Below are positions 1 through 7,296 of a stretch of 12,031 nt of DNA, one piece after another. This DNA is from UBA5794 sp965368815. Lineage in GTDB: Bacteria > Actinomycetota > Acidimicrobiia > Spongiisociales > UBA5794. Position numbers and translations under genes: made by a program. Each line of letters begins with the position of its first letter. Within the stretch, counting starts at the first letter, position 1. The notes under the pieces are model-generated. The model saw nothing but the letters and a program-made list of their open reading frames with translations. It made no database searches and had not been told where the DNA came from. The stretch covers positions 1 through 12,031 of the forward strand of contig CBDUOH010000064.1 in assembly GCA_965368815.1 (NCBI GenBank). The letters are read 5' to 3'.

Positions 1-14
1 TTGAAGAGTCCCAT
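1..14 (-). CDS. 5' end of an unidentified gene running off the left edge
   Basis: Only the first codons are inside the window: ATG GGA CTC TTC AA., giving Met-Gly-Leu-Phe-Lys or Asn. The call rests on the ribosome binding site: AAAGGAG on the minus strand (22-28), 7 nt before the ATG, is the best-formed site in the window, and the gene is co-oriented with every other gene here. No function can be read from four residues. A competing reading is a longer open frame on the same strand that starts at an ATG at 249 and also runs off the edge, but its weaker binding site and unconvincing composition make it less likely. Confidence 0.55.
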
Positions 15-21
15 GGATCAA

Positions 22-28
22 CTCCTTT
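22..28 (-). promoter_or_regulatory. Ribosome binding site of the left-edge gene
   Basis: AAAGGAG on the minus strand is complementary to the 16S rRNA 3' end and lies 7 nt upstream of the ATG at 14. It decides the start of the partial gene. Confidence 0.6.
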
Positions 29-30
29 GG

Positions 31-46
31 GCATCCGAGTGGATGC
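31..46. repeat. Perfect inverted repeat, 6-bp stem, 4-nt loop
   Basis: GCATCC (31-36) pairs with GGATGC (41-46). It lies just upstream of the AAAGGAG site of the left-edge gene on the minus strand, so in RNA the hairpin would end 2 nt before that site and could affect access to it. Confidence 0.6.
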
Positions 47-89
47 GCACGTGTTTGATCCGATCCAGAGCGCTCGTGATGGCTGCTGG

Positions 90-109
90 GGTCATGCTGG
101 TGCATGACC
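90..109. repeat. Perfect inverted repeat, 8-bp stem, 4-nt loop
   Basis: GGTCATGC (90-97) pairs perfectly with GCATGACC (102-109) across a TGGT loop. It could be a protein operator or an RNA hairpin in the leader of the left-edge gene. Confidence 0.65.
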
Positions 110-117
110 AAGCGGGA

Positions 118-138
118 GGAACGACGTGCTGTCGTTCC
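118..138. repeat. Perfect inverted repeat, 8-bp stem, 5-nt loop
   Basis: GGAACGAC (118-125) pairs perfectly with GTCGTTCC (131-138). It starts only 9 bp after the previous palindrome, so the two could stack as adjacent hairpins. Confidence 0.65.
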
Positions 139-161
139 GGACATCGAGGCGATGGTGGTCG

Positions 162-184
162 GCTCACGGAGCTTGTTCGTGAGC
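162..184. repeat. Perfect inverted repeat, 7-bp stem, 9-nt loop
   Basis: GCTCACG (162-168) pairs with CGTGAGC (178-184). It is the outermost of the four hairpins, and an 8-bp palindrome, CGGATCCG (184-191), abuts it. Confidence 0.6.
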
Positions 185-374
185 GGATCCGTCGCGAGAA
201 CATTGGCTGCCTGTAGCAACGGTTTCTCTAGCGGTTGAAAGACGGTCATACCCCGTCCTGGATCGGAAATCTATCGGCCACAGTGCGTGGCGTGCAGGCC
301 ACAGGGTACCACTGCATCAGTATGTATCGGGGAACTCGGTCCGACAGTTGAGCGGTACTGCCCCGGGCCGACTG

Positions 375-980
375 TTACGCAAGTGCGTCTGCGGGAGATT
401 CGACGTCCAGCCGCTGCTGCTCGGCCTCGGTCGGGTCATAGCATCGCCGGCAGCGAGCCTCGTACGCGTCCTGGGCGCCGAGCACGACAAGCTCGTCGCT
501 CTTGACCACCCGCTGGGTGAACAAACCGGGGCCACCACAGCGATGGCACACTGCCAGAGCCTTGGTGACATATTCCGCCCGCAGCATGAGGCTGGGGATG
601 GGTTCGAACGGTCGCCCGAGGTAGTCAAGGTCGAGTCCGGCGATGATCAGATTCTTTCCCGCGCCTGCGAGCAGGTCGGCGACCTCGACGAGCCCGTCAT
701 CGAAGAATTGGCCCTCGTCGACTCCGATCACCACGGTGCGGTCGTCGACCGCCCTGAGCAGATCGTCCGACGTGGCAACCGGCATGGCCTGGGTGCTGAG
801 GCGCGAATGGCTGACGACCTCACCGACGGCATACCTGGTATCGAGCGCAGGCTTGAACGTTTGGGTGGGGACCCTGGCGAGGTGGTAGCGGGTGACCCTG
901 CGGATCAGTTCTTCGCTCTTGCCCGAGAACATCGGACCGGAGATGACTTCGATCCAACCTTGGTCCGCTCGTCGCTGCAT
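375..980 (-). CDS. tdk: Thymidine kinase (type II, TK1-like)
   Basis: Phosphorylates thymidine (and deoxyuridine) with ATP to give dTMP in the pyrimidine salvage pathway; cytoplasmic. The 201-residue product is the usual length. Visible: the P-loop GPMFSGKSEE at 15-24 with Lys21; the DEGQFF segment at 88-93, where Glu89 is the likely catalytic base; and a structural zinc site from two CxxC pairs, Cys145/Cys148 (CHRC) and Cys177/Cys180 (CRRC), framing the lasso region. The end is acidic and unremarkable. It lies 60 nt downstream of rodA. No Shine-Dalgarno sequence precedes the ATG; instead an extended -10-like sequence sits 7 nt upstream, suggesting its own leaderless transcript. Identification is firm; the start is the most upstream one in frame. 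Confidence 0.96.
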   Translation of the reverse strand: MQRRADQGWIEVISGPMFSGKSEELIRRVTRYHLARVPTQTFKPALDTRYAVGEVVSHSRLSTQAMPVATSDDLLRAVDDRTVVIGVDEGQFFDDGLVEVADLLAGAGKNLIIAGLDLDYLGRPFEPIPSLMLRAEYVTKALAVCHRCGGPGLFTQRVVKSDELVVLGAQDAYEARCRRCYDPTEAEQQRLDVESPADALA

Positions 981-987
981 GGGATCG

Positions 988-996
988 ACACTACCA
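988..996 (-). promoter_or_regulatory. Putative extended -10 element for leaderless tdk mRNA
   Basis: On the minus strand TGGTAGTGT (TGN followed by TANNNT) ends 7 nt before the tdk ATG at 980. That spacing would put the transcription start at or next to the start codon. No -35 box is apparent and the call rests on spacing plus the absence of a ribosome binding site. Confidence 0.35.
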
Positions 997-1040
997 GAGC
1001 ATCGATGGCTCGGGACTCGGGATCGGTCGGCTCTTCGACG

Positions 1041-2213
1041 TCAGCTGTTCCGTCGTCCCTCACCAGGGAGGGGCGGTCGTCGGATCCACGCCGAATGGGC
1101 GAGTCCGAGCGCCGCACTCATGACCACGAACACGGTCCCGCCCGAGGACATGAACGGAAGGGGCAGTCCCGTCACCGGCATGATGCGGATCGTCATACCG
1201 ATGTTGACGAATATGTGGAACGCCAGCATCGCAGCGATGCCGATGGTGACCAGATAGGCGAAGTGGTTCCTGGCGTTCATCGCGATCACAAGAAGGCGCC
1301 ACAGCATGATCCCGAACAGCAGGATCACCGCCACCGAACCGACGAAACCGAACTGCTCCCCCACGGCTGTGAAGATGAAGTCGGACGATTGGACCGGCAC
1401 GAACTGGTAGTTCGTCTGGGTTCCCTCGAACAGGCCCTTCCCGAACATGCCGCCGGATCCGATCGCGATTTCGGACTGCACCTGGTTGTAGGACAACGAC
1501 AGCTCGTGGGCGCCAGGGTTGACGAACGCCGTCAAACGGTCGACCTGGTAGTCCTGGATCAGATCAAGCTGGAACACACCGACCGTCGCGATGATCGTCG
1601 CCACACCGATGAATGCGAGCTGGCGCATCGTCGCACCCGCCGCAAACAGCATCGTGATCACAACGAATGCGAACACGAGCATGGTCCCGAGGTCCGGTTG
1701 GAGGAAGATCAAGCCGGCGGGAAGACTCACCAACATGAGCGACTTGGCGACACTGAGCCATTTGAGCGGAGGTTCCGCAGACGACAGCAGCGTTGCCAGC
1801 GAGAGAATGACCGCGATCTTGGCGACTTCGGATGGCTGGAATCGGAGCAGTCCGAGATCGATCCAGCGCTGGGCACCACCTGCGGAATCTCCGACGATGA
1901 ACACAAGGACAAGCAGCAGCATCGAGATCACATAGATCGGCGCCGTGAACCCGCGGATCTCGGTGAGGTCGATCGACGACACGATGCCGAACACCAGAAA
2001 CCCGATTACGACGAAGATCGCTTGTTCCTTCAGTTCGCGTGTCGGGTCGAGCCCTCGGGCCTCGAGCCCCGGTGCAGTGGCCGAAAAGATCATCAGAAGG
2101 CCGATTGCGGTGACCACGATGTACGAGAGCACGAGCATGAGGTCCGGTTTCATCGGCGCCTCGGGATGCATCAGTGAGATCGGCGTCGAGTCGCGGTACT
2201 GGGTGGCGGCCAT
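1041..2213 (-). CDS. rodA: RodA, SEDS-family peptidoglycan glycosyltransferase
   Basis: Polymerises lipid II into glycan strands for lateral wall growth, as the partner of PBP2, in the cytoplasmic membrane. The 390-residue product is almost entirely hydrophobic helices, about ten, starting near residue 26. SEDS signatures are visible: QPSEVAKI (126-133), QPDLGT (172-177), the extracytoplasmic segment FVPVQSSDFIF (271-281), whose Asp278 matches the catalytically essential Asp of the family by alignment from memory, and GLPLPFMSSGG (349-359). The ATG overlaps the mrdA stop by one base (TGATG), pointing to translational coupling, since no strong ribosome binding site is visible. The first 20 residues are polar; later Met15 or Met21 are possible starts but lack binding sites too. 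FtsW is the alternative family member; the mre/mrdA context favours RodA. Confidence 0.95.
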   Translation of the reverse strand: MAATQYRDSTPISLMHPEAPMKPDLMLVLSYIVVTAIGLLMIFSATAPGLEARGLDPTRELKEQAIFVVIGFLVFGIVSSIDLTEIRGFTAPIYVISMLLLVLVFIVGDSAGGAQRWIDLGLLRFQPSEVAKIAVILSLATLLSSAEPPLKWLSVAKSLMLVSLPAGLIFLQPDLGTMLVFAFVVITMLFAAGATMRQLAFIGVATIIATVGVFQLDLIQDYQVDRLTAFVNPGAHELSLSYNQVQSEIAIGSGGMFGKGLFEGTQTNYQFVPVQSSDFIFTAVGEQFGFVGSVAVILLFGIMLWRLLVIAMNARNHFAYLVTIGIAAMLAFHIFVNIGMTIRIMPVTGLPLPFMSSGGTVFVVMSAALGLAHSAWIRRPPLPGEGRRNS

Positions 2214-4711
2214 CAGTCTGCGTCCAATCCGGGAGCGAGTTCAGTCACACCGTCGGGACCGTTGAGGAGATACTGGAGTACCTGTCGAGCGATCGGTGCC
2301 GCGATACGCCCTCCCGACCCACCACGCTCGACAACGACCGAAACGACGTACTTGGGATCGTTCATGGGAGCGACGCCGACGAACCAGGCGTTGTCGACCT
2401 CTCGGAAGTCCTCACCGCTCGAAACCTTGATGACCTCACCCGTACCGGTCTTCCCGCCCACCAGTTCGACGTTGTCCCCGAACTTGGCAAAGGCGGTCCG
2501 CGCGGTACCGCGCTGTTGGTTGTTGACCACCTGCTGGAGATCCTCGCGGAGCAGACGCACGGTCAACGGGTCGAGATCCACCTTGTTGATCACTTCCTTG
2601 AGGTTCTCGTCGATGACGACGCCCTCTGAGTCGACGACCTCCTTGACCACGCGAGGTTTCCACACGGTTCCACCGTTCACCATGGCCGAGTATGCGTTTG
2701 CGAGCTGGAGCGGCGTGGTGAGCGTCGCTCCCTGTCCAACAGCGATGTCCATGAGGTCTCCACCGACCCACGGGCCGTCCTCTCGGACACGGCCGGTGCC
2801 GGTCGCCTGTTCGGTGCCGAACCACGCTCTGTCGGGAATGAGACCGTCGCGTTCGAACGGCAGGTCGATGCCCGATGCGGTTCCGAAACCGAATGCCCGT
2901 GCGTACTCCTGAAGCAGATTCTCCTTGTCGAATCCTGAATCGTCACCACGCTCCTCCCACAGGCGAAGCGCAACATCCCAGAAGTAGAGGTCACACGACG
3001 CTTGGAGTGCACCGTGAATGTCGAGTGGGCCGTGACCGGACGGCCACTTCCAGTCGCGCTTGGTTTGGACCGTGCCATCGTTCAGCGTGAACTTGAACTC
3101 CCCCGTACAGCTGTATTCGTCGGTGTGGGTGGTGAGGGCGACCGGCTCCGCGTCCTCACCGGTGTCTCCCCCGTCTCCTACTTCCTTGTCACCGAGCCCG
3201 CGGTCGATCGGGTAGAAACTCTCCTCGATCGCCAGGATGTATGGCACGGTCTTGAACGTCGAAGCCGGGGCGTACAGTCCCTGCACTGCGAAGTTCTGGA
3301 ACGCGAACACGGTGCTCAACGAGGCCCACTGATCGTCGCTGAGCCCGTCGACGAACACCGACGGGTCGTAGTCGGGGTATGACCCCATAGCGATGATGGA
3401 ACCGTCACGCGGATCCTGGACGACTCCGACGCTACGAACCGGGCACCACTTGTCCGTGTGGTAGATGATTACCTTGTCGTCTTCCACGGCCAGCACCTGG
3501 AGCGTGGACTCGAACCGCTGGTTGTCGGTGACCGCATGTTTCACGGAGCCGATCGATACGGTTGCCACGAGTGTCCCGTCATCGTCGGCAACCGATTCGA
3601 GCCTGATGAACCGCGGTTCGCGGCCAGAGAGCACGGCGTCGCCTCCGAGCAAGACCTCAACACGCTGTACCGGCACACACACGCCGTCGGAGTCGATCGG
3701 CAGGTGAGGGTTCAGCGATGCAAGCACCTCGGCTGCATCGACGACCACCTGGCCGGAATCCGTCGGAAGGACGTCGTCGTCGTCCACACCGGGCTCCGAG
3801 CCGTCCGTGGACGTCGTCGATTCATCACCCGAGGCAGCCTCGGTGTCGGCAGCGTTGGCGCGAGCTTCGGCCTCCGCCGCCACCCGAGCCTCGCTGAGCC
3901 GCTCGGCGACGGATTTGCGTGCGAGCTCAGCAGCGCGTTCGTCCATTTCGTCGCGCCGGGCAAGAATCAGGCCGTTGCGCAGTGACTCCTGCAGCTGTCT
4001 TTGGACCTTGGAGTCGATGGTGAGGATCAGACTCCCACCCGCTGTCGGGGGTACCTCGCCCGAGAGCGACAACACCTTGCGTTTCGCATCCACCTGATAC
4101 GTGACCACTCCCTCGGTCCCGAGCAGGACATCGTCGTAGGATCGCTCCACCCCGGCCTTCCCCACCGACGTGGTTCCGTTGACGTTGTCACGAAGAAGAT
4201 CCTCTTCGTTCGGTCGCCCGATGTAGCCGACGACATGTGCACCGATCTCGCCCTGGGGATAGACACGAATGGGTTCGGGGATGATGTTCACACCGGGGAA
4301 CCGTTCGGGGTGCTCGACGAGGAAGGTCGCCTGATAGTCGGTCAGATCGGATCCGACGGTCACCCGACCGCCGGGTGGCGGATTCTCGAGTTTGTCGACG
4401 AGCGCCTCCGTGTCCTCGTCGAGGAACGCGGCGAGGTTGCGGGCAAGCATGCGGATCTCGTCGTCATTCACGAGAGCGAGATCCACCACAGCCTCGAGCG
4501 AAGACCTTGTCCCTGCGAGCTTGACGCCGTCAGCGGCGAAGATGTCCCCACGAGGTGCCGGGGTCGTCACCACCTTGACCTGATTGCTCAACGCTCGATC
4601 GTCGTACGCGGCGGCCTCGGTGACCTGCATGGTCCACAGACGCAGCATCAGGACCCCGAGGAGGGCGGCGAAGATGAGACCCAGAACCGAGATGCGAAGC
4701 GTGCTGTTCAT
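2213..4711 (-). CDS. mrdA: Penicillin-binding protein 2 (elongation-specific transpeptidase) with a large insertion
   Basis: Class B PBP that cross-links peptidoglycan during lateral growth, paired with RodA. The product has 832 residues; 600-700 is usual. Order: cytoplasmic Met-start and one membrane helix (about 7-26), PBP dimerisation domain (PRGDIFAADG at 53-62, then VGYIGRPNEED and GKAGVERSYDD at about 161-194), start of the transpeptidase domain (LTIDSKVQRQL, 230-240), then active-site motifs STFK (Ser484, Lys487), SCD (572-574) and KTG (754-756). Between about 252 and 425 is an insertion with a charged helical stretch, an acidic Ser/Thr/Asp linker, and a beta-rich part holding Cys345 and Cys423. 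The ATG overlaps the mreD stop by 4 bases (ATGA). The frame stays open far upstream into mreD and mreC, but the overlap and membrane anchor fix the start. Confidence 0.95.
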   Translation of the reverse strand: MNSTLRISVLGLIFAALLGVLMLRLWTMQVTEAAAYDDRALSNQVKVVTTPAPRGDIFAADGVKLAGTRSSLEAVVDLALVNDDEIRMLARNLAAFLDEDTEALVDKLENPPPGGRVTVGSDLTDYQATFLVEHPERFPGVNIIPEPIRVYPQGEIGAHVVGYIGRPNEEDLLRDNVNGTTSVGKAGVERSYDDVLLGTEGVVTYQVDAKRKVLSLSGEVPPTAGGSLILTIDSKVQRQLQESLRNGLILARRDEMDERAAELARKSVAERLSEARVAAEAEARANAADTEAASGDESTTSTDGSEPGVDDDDVLPTDSGQVVVDAAEVLASLNPHLPIDSDGVCVPVQRVEVLLGGDAVLSGREPRFIRLESVADDDGTLVATVSIGSVKHAVTDNQRFESTLQVLAVEDDKVIIYHTDKWCPVRSVGVVQDPRDGSIIAMGSYPDYDPSVFVDGLSDDQWASLSTVFAFQNFAVQGLYAPASTFKTVPYILAIEESFYPIDRGLGDKEVGDGGDTGEDAEPVALTTHTDEYSCTGEFKFTLNDGTVQTKRDWKWPSGHGPLDIHGALQASCDLYFWDVALRLWEERGDDSGFDKENLLQEYARAFGFGTASGIDLPFERDGLIPDRAWFGTEQATGTGRVREDGPWVGGDLMDIAVGQGATLTTPLQLANAYSAMVNGGTVWKPRVVKEVVDSEGVVIDENLKEVINKVDLDPLTVRLLREDLQQVVNNQQRGTARTAFAKFGDNVELVGGKTGTGEVIKVSSGEDFREVDNAWFVGVAPMNDPKYVVSVVVERGGSGGRIAAPIARQVLQYLLNGPDGVTELAPGLDAD

Positions 4712-5217
4712 GTTGCCCACCCACGATCTCGTGGTTTGAAGACCGCCCCCAACACCAAGAAAACGGGAACGGCGAGGAAAAGGTTCCATGCGGCCGGGAG
4801 CATGATCTTGGCCACGAGTGACGAGTCGCTGAACAGGTTCTGTCCGAACAAGGTTCCGAGCACGACGAACAGCAGTTGACCAGCGATGGTGAGCACCACC
4901 ACGATCGAGCCGGACAGAATGATTCCCTCCTGGAACTGGCTCCTGAGCCTGGAGGAGACGTAGGCGACGGTTGTCAAGGTCATCGCCCACAAACCAAGTG
5001 TGCCGCTGCCCATGAGGTCGGCGAGAATCCCTGCTGTGAATCCCAGCAGCAGGTGATACTCGGTCTCCACGTACGGGCCGATGGCGATCACGACCAGGGT
5101 CACGAGGGCAGGAGCGACGCCGAGCGGCCGGATGCCACCATCGCCGAACAGCGTGGTTTGGAGCACGAGGGAAACCACGACAGCGAGCAGCGAAACGGCG
5201 ACCCTGGAGCGGTTCAT
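4708..5217 (-). CDS. mreD: MreD, rod shape-determining membrane protein
   Basis: Small integral membrane partner of MreC in the elongasome. The product has 169 residues with about six hydrophobic helices (roughly 5-25, 34-50, 54-70, 74-90, 98-122 and 136-160), the family's normal size and layout. A conserved-looking segment LLLGFTAGILADLMGSGTLG runs from 56 to 75. The frame is open further upstream, but the start at 5217 is chosen because it opens directly into the first membrane helix, overlaps the mreC stop by 4 bases (ATGA), and has a strong GGGAGG binding site at 5224-5229, 6 nt upstream. MreD is poorly conserved in sequence, so the name depends partly on position between mreC and mrdA. 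Confidence 0.9.
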   Translation of the reverse strand: MNRSRVAVSLLAVVVSLVLQTTLFGDGGIRPLGVAPALVTLVVIAIGPYVETEYHLLLGFTAGILADLMGSGTLGLWAMTLTTVAYVSSRLRSQFQEGIILSGSIVVVLTIAGQLLFVVLGTLFGQNLFSDSSLVAKIMLPAAWNLFLAVPVFLVLGAVFKPRDRGWAT

Positions 5218-6119
5218 CCGTCGCCTCCCGATGAAGACGTGGTGGTCGTGTCGGCAACTGTCGTGGTGGTCGTGGCCACCGACGTGTCCACGACCCCGTC
5301 GCGAAGGTCGGCATCGAGGGCGGTCCATCCGATGATGACCTTGACGTAGTCGACCTCGGACAGACGTGCAGCGGGATCGACGGACGTGCGGAGCACGAAT
5401 CCGACCTCGGCGTCGGCTGTCTCGGCGATGCGACCCACGACAAGACCGGGCGGGAACCGGCTGCCATCGGTCACCACCAGATCACCCTCGTATACGGCTT
5501 TGGTGGCTCGGAACATCTCGAGTCGCAGCGGGCCGTCGCCACGGCCTGACACGATTCCGGTCTCGTTCGTCGACTGCACACGGACACCGGCGAACATCGC
5601 CGGATCGGTGATCAGACGAATCCGAGCATCGTTTGCCGAAACAAGATCGACCCGCCCGATGAGACCGTCCTCATCGATCACTGCCTGACCGGCAACGATG
5701 CCGTCGTTTGCCCCTTTGTCGATGTACCGGACGTTGTCGAAGGCGGAGGGACCGGACGAGTACAGCCTGGCCGTGACCGTCGGAAGCTGTTCAGGAGCAT
5801 CGATCCCGACGATGGCTTCGAGCTGACGGACCTGTTCTTCGATGGCGGCAACCTCGCGCGCTTGGGCTTCGAGCTCGCGAACCCTGGATTCGAGGCGGTC
5901 GTTCTCTGAGCGGAGTCCGGCGAGATTCGAAACCCCATCGAAGAATCCGATGACCGGGTTGACCACCCATCGAACACCCTTCTGCATCGGCGTGAAGATG
6001 GACTGGGTGCCCTCGCGGAGGACATTTGCGACACTGTCGCCCTCGGAGCGGACGTCGAACGTGGCGATGATGAAGCCGACCGCTACGAGCGACAGGAAGA
6101 TCACCGTCGCCCGGTTCAT
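5214..6119 (-). CDS. mreC: MreC, rod shape-determining protein
   Basis: Links MreB inside the cell to PBP2/RodA outside, and is thought to activate PBP2. From the ATG at 6119 the product has 301 residues: one membrane helix (about 5-21), an amphipathic linker, a coiled coil (about 66-104, rich in Glu, Arg and Leu heptads), then the paired beta-barrel domain (about 113-275; DKGANDGIVAGQAV at 134-147 is typical). The last 20 or so residues are a low-complexity Thr/Ser tail, probably disordered. An in-frame ATG at 6143 would add eight residues (MFPTSGRR); neither start has a clear binding site, so the 5' end is uncertain by 24 nt. The mreB stop lies 44 nt upstream and the stop overlaps mreD. Confidence 0.93.
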   Translation of the reverse strand: MNRATVIFLSLVAVGFIIATFDVRSEGDSVANVLREGTQSIFTPMQKGVRWVVNPVIGFFDGVSNLAGLRSENDRLESRVRELEAQAREVAAIEEQVRQLEAIVGIDAPEQLPTVTARLYSSGPSAFDNVRYIDKGANDGIVAGQAVIDEDGLIGRVDLVSANDARIRLITDPAMFAGVRVQSTNETGIVSGRGDGPLRLEMFRATKAVYEGDLVVTDGSRFPPGLVVGRIAETADAEVGFVLRTSVDPAARLSEVDYVKVIIGWTALDADLRDGVVDTSVATTTTTVADTTTTSSSGGDG

Positions 6120-6163
6120 CCTGCGACCGGACGTTGGGAACATCAGCGGAGGCGCACGCCCAC

Positions 6164-7195
6164 CTAGGCGCGGCCGGACGACTGGAGCACGACATGGAGG
6201 ATGTCGAACTCCTCGAGACACGCACCAGAACCAAGCACGACGCTGTGGAGCGGGCGGTCAGCCGTCACGATCGGCATACCGGTCTCATGTGCGAGTCGTA
6301 CGTCAAGACCCTTGAGATACGCACCACCGCCGGTGAGGACGATGCCGCGCTCCATGATGTCCGCAGCCAGTTCGGGGGGAGTCTTGTCGAGCGTGTACTT
6401 CACAGCGTCAACGACCGCCTGCACCGGTTCCTCGATCGCTTCTCTGACCTCGGCACTCGACAGGACGATGGTCTTCGGAAGCCCTGTGATGAGGTCGCGC
6501 CCGCGCACTTCTGCTGCGGGTTCTTCCGGATAGGGCCACGCCGAACCGATCGCCATCTTGATCTGCTCGGAAGTCCGTTCTCCGAGCATCAGGCTGTATT
6601 CCTTCTTGACCCACTGGATGATCGCCTCATCGAGTTCGTCGCCACCAATGCGTGCCGATTTCGACACGACGATCCCGCCGAGTGAGATGACGGCGACCTC
6701 GGTCGTACCTCCGCCGATGTCCACCACCATCGAACCGGTTGGTTCGTGAACGGGCAGACCGACGCCGATCGCTGCCGCCATCGGTTCCTCGATGGTGTAG
6801 GCGCGGCGTGCTCCGGCGTGGTAGGCAGCCTCTTCGACCGCACGACGCTCAACAGCGGTGATACCTGACGGAACGCAAATGACGATGCGAGGACGCGCGG
6901 CGAATCGACCGGTATGCACCTTGTCGATGAAGTAGCGGAGCATCTTCTCGGTCACATCGAAGTCGGCGATAACGCCGTCACGAAGTGGCCGAATGGCCTG
7001 GATGTATGAAGGGGTCCGCCCGATCATCCGCTTGGCAGCCATCCCGACCTCGAGTGGCCGGTTGTCGCGGGTGTTCATTGCAACCACCGAAGGTTCGTTG
7101 AGCACGATCCCCTGACCGCGGACGAACACCAGCGTGTTGGCTGTGCCAAGATCGACCGCCATGTCGCGGCCGGCGAATGAGAGAAGACTGTTCAT
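6164..7195 (-). CDS. mreB: MreB, actin-like rod shape-determining protein
   Basis: Actin homologue forming ATP-dependent membrane-bound filaments that direct the elongasome. The 343-residue product has the family length. Nucleotide-binding segments are visible in order: phosphate 1 DLGTANT (15-21), phosphate 2 DIGGGTTE (159-166), GGDELD (174-179), and the adenosine motif GIVLTGGGAYLKGLD (284-298). The short hydrophobic N-terminus MNSLLSF could serve as a membrane contact. It is the first gene of the wall cluster and probably has its own promoter in the 101-nt gap after ndk. The start codon has only a weak GGGAA binding site; a better AGGAG lies 16 nt upstream, too far for normal use. Among MreB/Mbl paralogues, position next to mreC supports MreB. 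Confidence 0.97.
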   Translation of the reverse strand: MNSLLSFAGRDMAVDLGTANTLVFVRGQGIVLNEPSVVAMNTRDNRPLEVGMAAKRMIGRTPSYIQAIRPLRDGVIADFDVTEKMLRYFIDKVHTGRFAARPRIVICVPSGITAVERRAVEEAAYHAGARRAYTIEEPMAAAIGVGLPVHEPTGSMVVDIGGGTTEVAVISLGGIVVSKSARIGGDELDEAIIQWVKKEYSLMLGERTSEQIKMAIGSAWPYPEEPAAEVRGRDLITGLPKTIVLSSAEVREAIEEPVQAVVDAVKYTLDKTPPELAADIMERGIVLTGGGAYLKGLDVRLAHETGMPIVTADRPLHSVVLGSGACLEEFDILHVVLQSSGRA

Positions 7196-7219
7196 GTGTT
7201 TCCCGAACTGGCTCCTGAG

Positions 7220-7228
7220 AGTGTACCC
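7220..7228 (-). promoter_or_regulatory. Putative promoter of mreB (GGGTACACT, -10 TACACT)
   Basis: The minus strand reads GGGTACACT, with a TANNNT -10 hexamer (7220-7225) 24 nt before the mreB ATG. A possible -35 (TTGGGC) lies 19 nt upstream in a locally AT-rich patch (7236-7260). The same nine bases occur upstream of valS. The rest of the 7196-7296 gap holds only a weak 6-bp inverted repeat (AATGGC 7257-7262, GCCATT 7275-7280) followed on the minus strand by TGAATTTT, which might end ndk transcripts. Confidence 0.45.
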
Positions 7229-7296
7229 GTAGACCTTTTAATCGGCCCAAAATTCAAATGGCTGAGCCTTCATTGCCATTGCGACGGCTATGTCCG

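Larger units (their letters stand above)
15..374 (-). other. Non-coding stretch between tdk and the left-edge gene
   Basis: This 360-nt stretch lies downstream of the tdk stop and upstream of the partial gene at the edge. I see no convincing protein gene in it. Its striking content is four perfect inverted repeats within 31-184, each short-looped enough to fold as an RNA hairpin on the minus strand. A weaker stem-loop (GTGGC 287-291 with GCCAC 298-302) sits nearer tdk, but no T-run follows it, so I do not call a terminator. The stretch probably holds the promoter and leader of the left-edge gene. I could not match it to a known riboswitch, RNase P RNA, tmRNA or SRP RNA by eye. Confidence 0.5.

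Noticed and set aside
1..249. Open frame on the minus strand from ATG 249 through the left edge
   Set aside because: It has a modest AGGA site and a protein-like beginning, but later residues look like random translation and the region is full of perfect hairpins. The better-supported start is ATG at 14 in another frame. Sequence beyond the edge would settle it.
348..2177. 609-codon open frame on the plus strand
   Set aside because: It lies antisense to tdk and rodA, both firmly identified. Its translation is a low-complexity mix of His, Asp, Arg and Glu typical of the complement of GC-rich membrane-protein codons.
4001..4879. 292-codon plus-strand open frame
   Set aside because: Antisense to mrdA and mreD, with no recognisable motif; a shadow of the real genes.
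4712..5467. Upstream extension of the mrdA frame by 252 codons
   Set aside because: The frame happens to be open through mreD and into mreC, but its translation is Arg/Pro/Ser-rich. The ATGA overlap and membrane anchor at 4711 mark the true start.
7257..7280. Intrinsic terminator after ndk
   Set aside because: The 6-bp AT-containing stem with a 12-nt loop and only a TGAATTTT tail is too weak to call.
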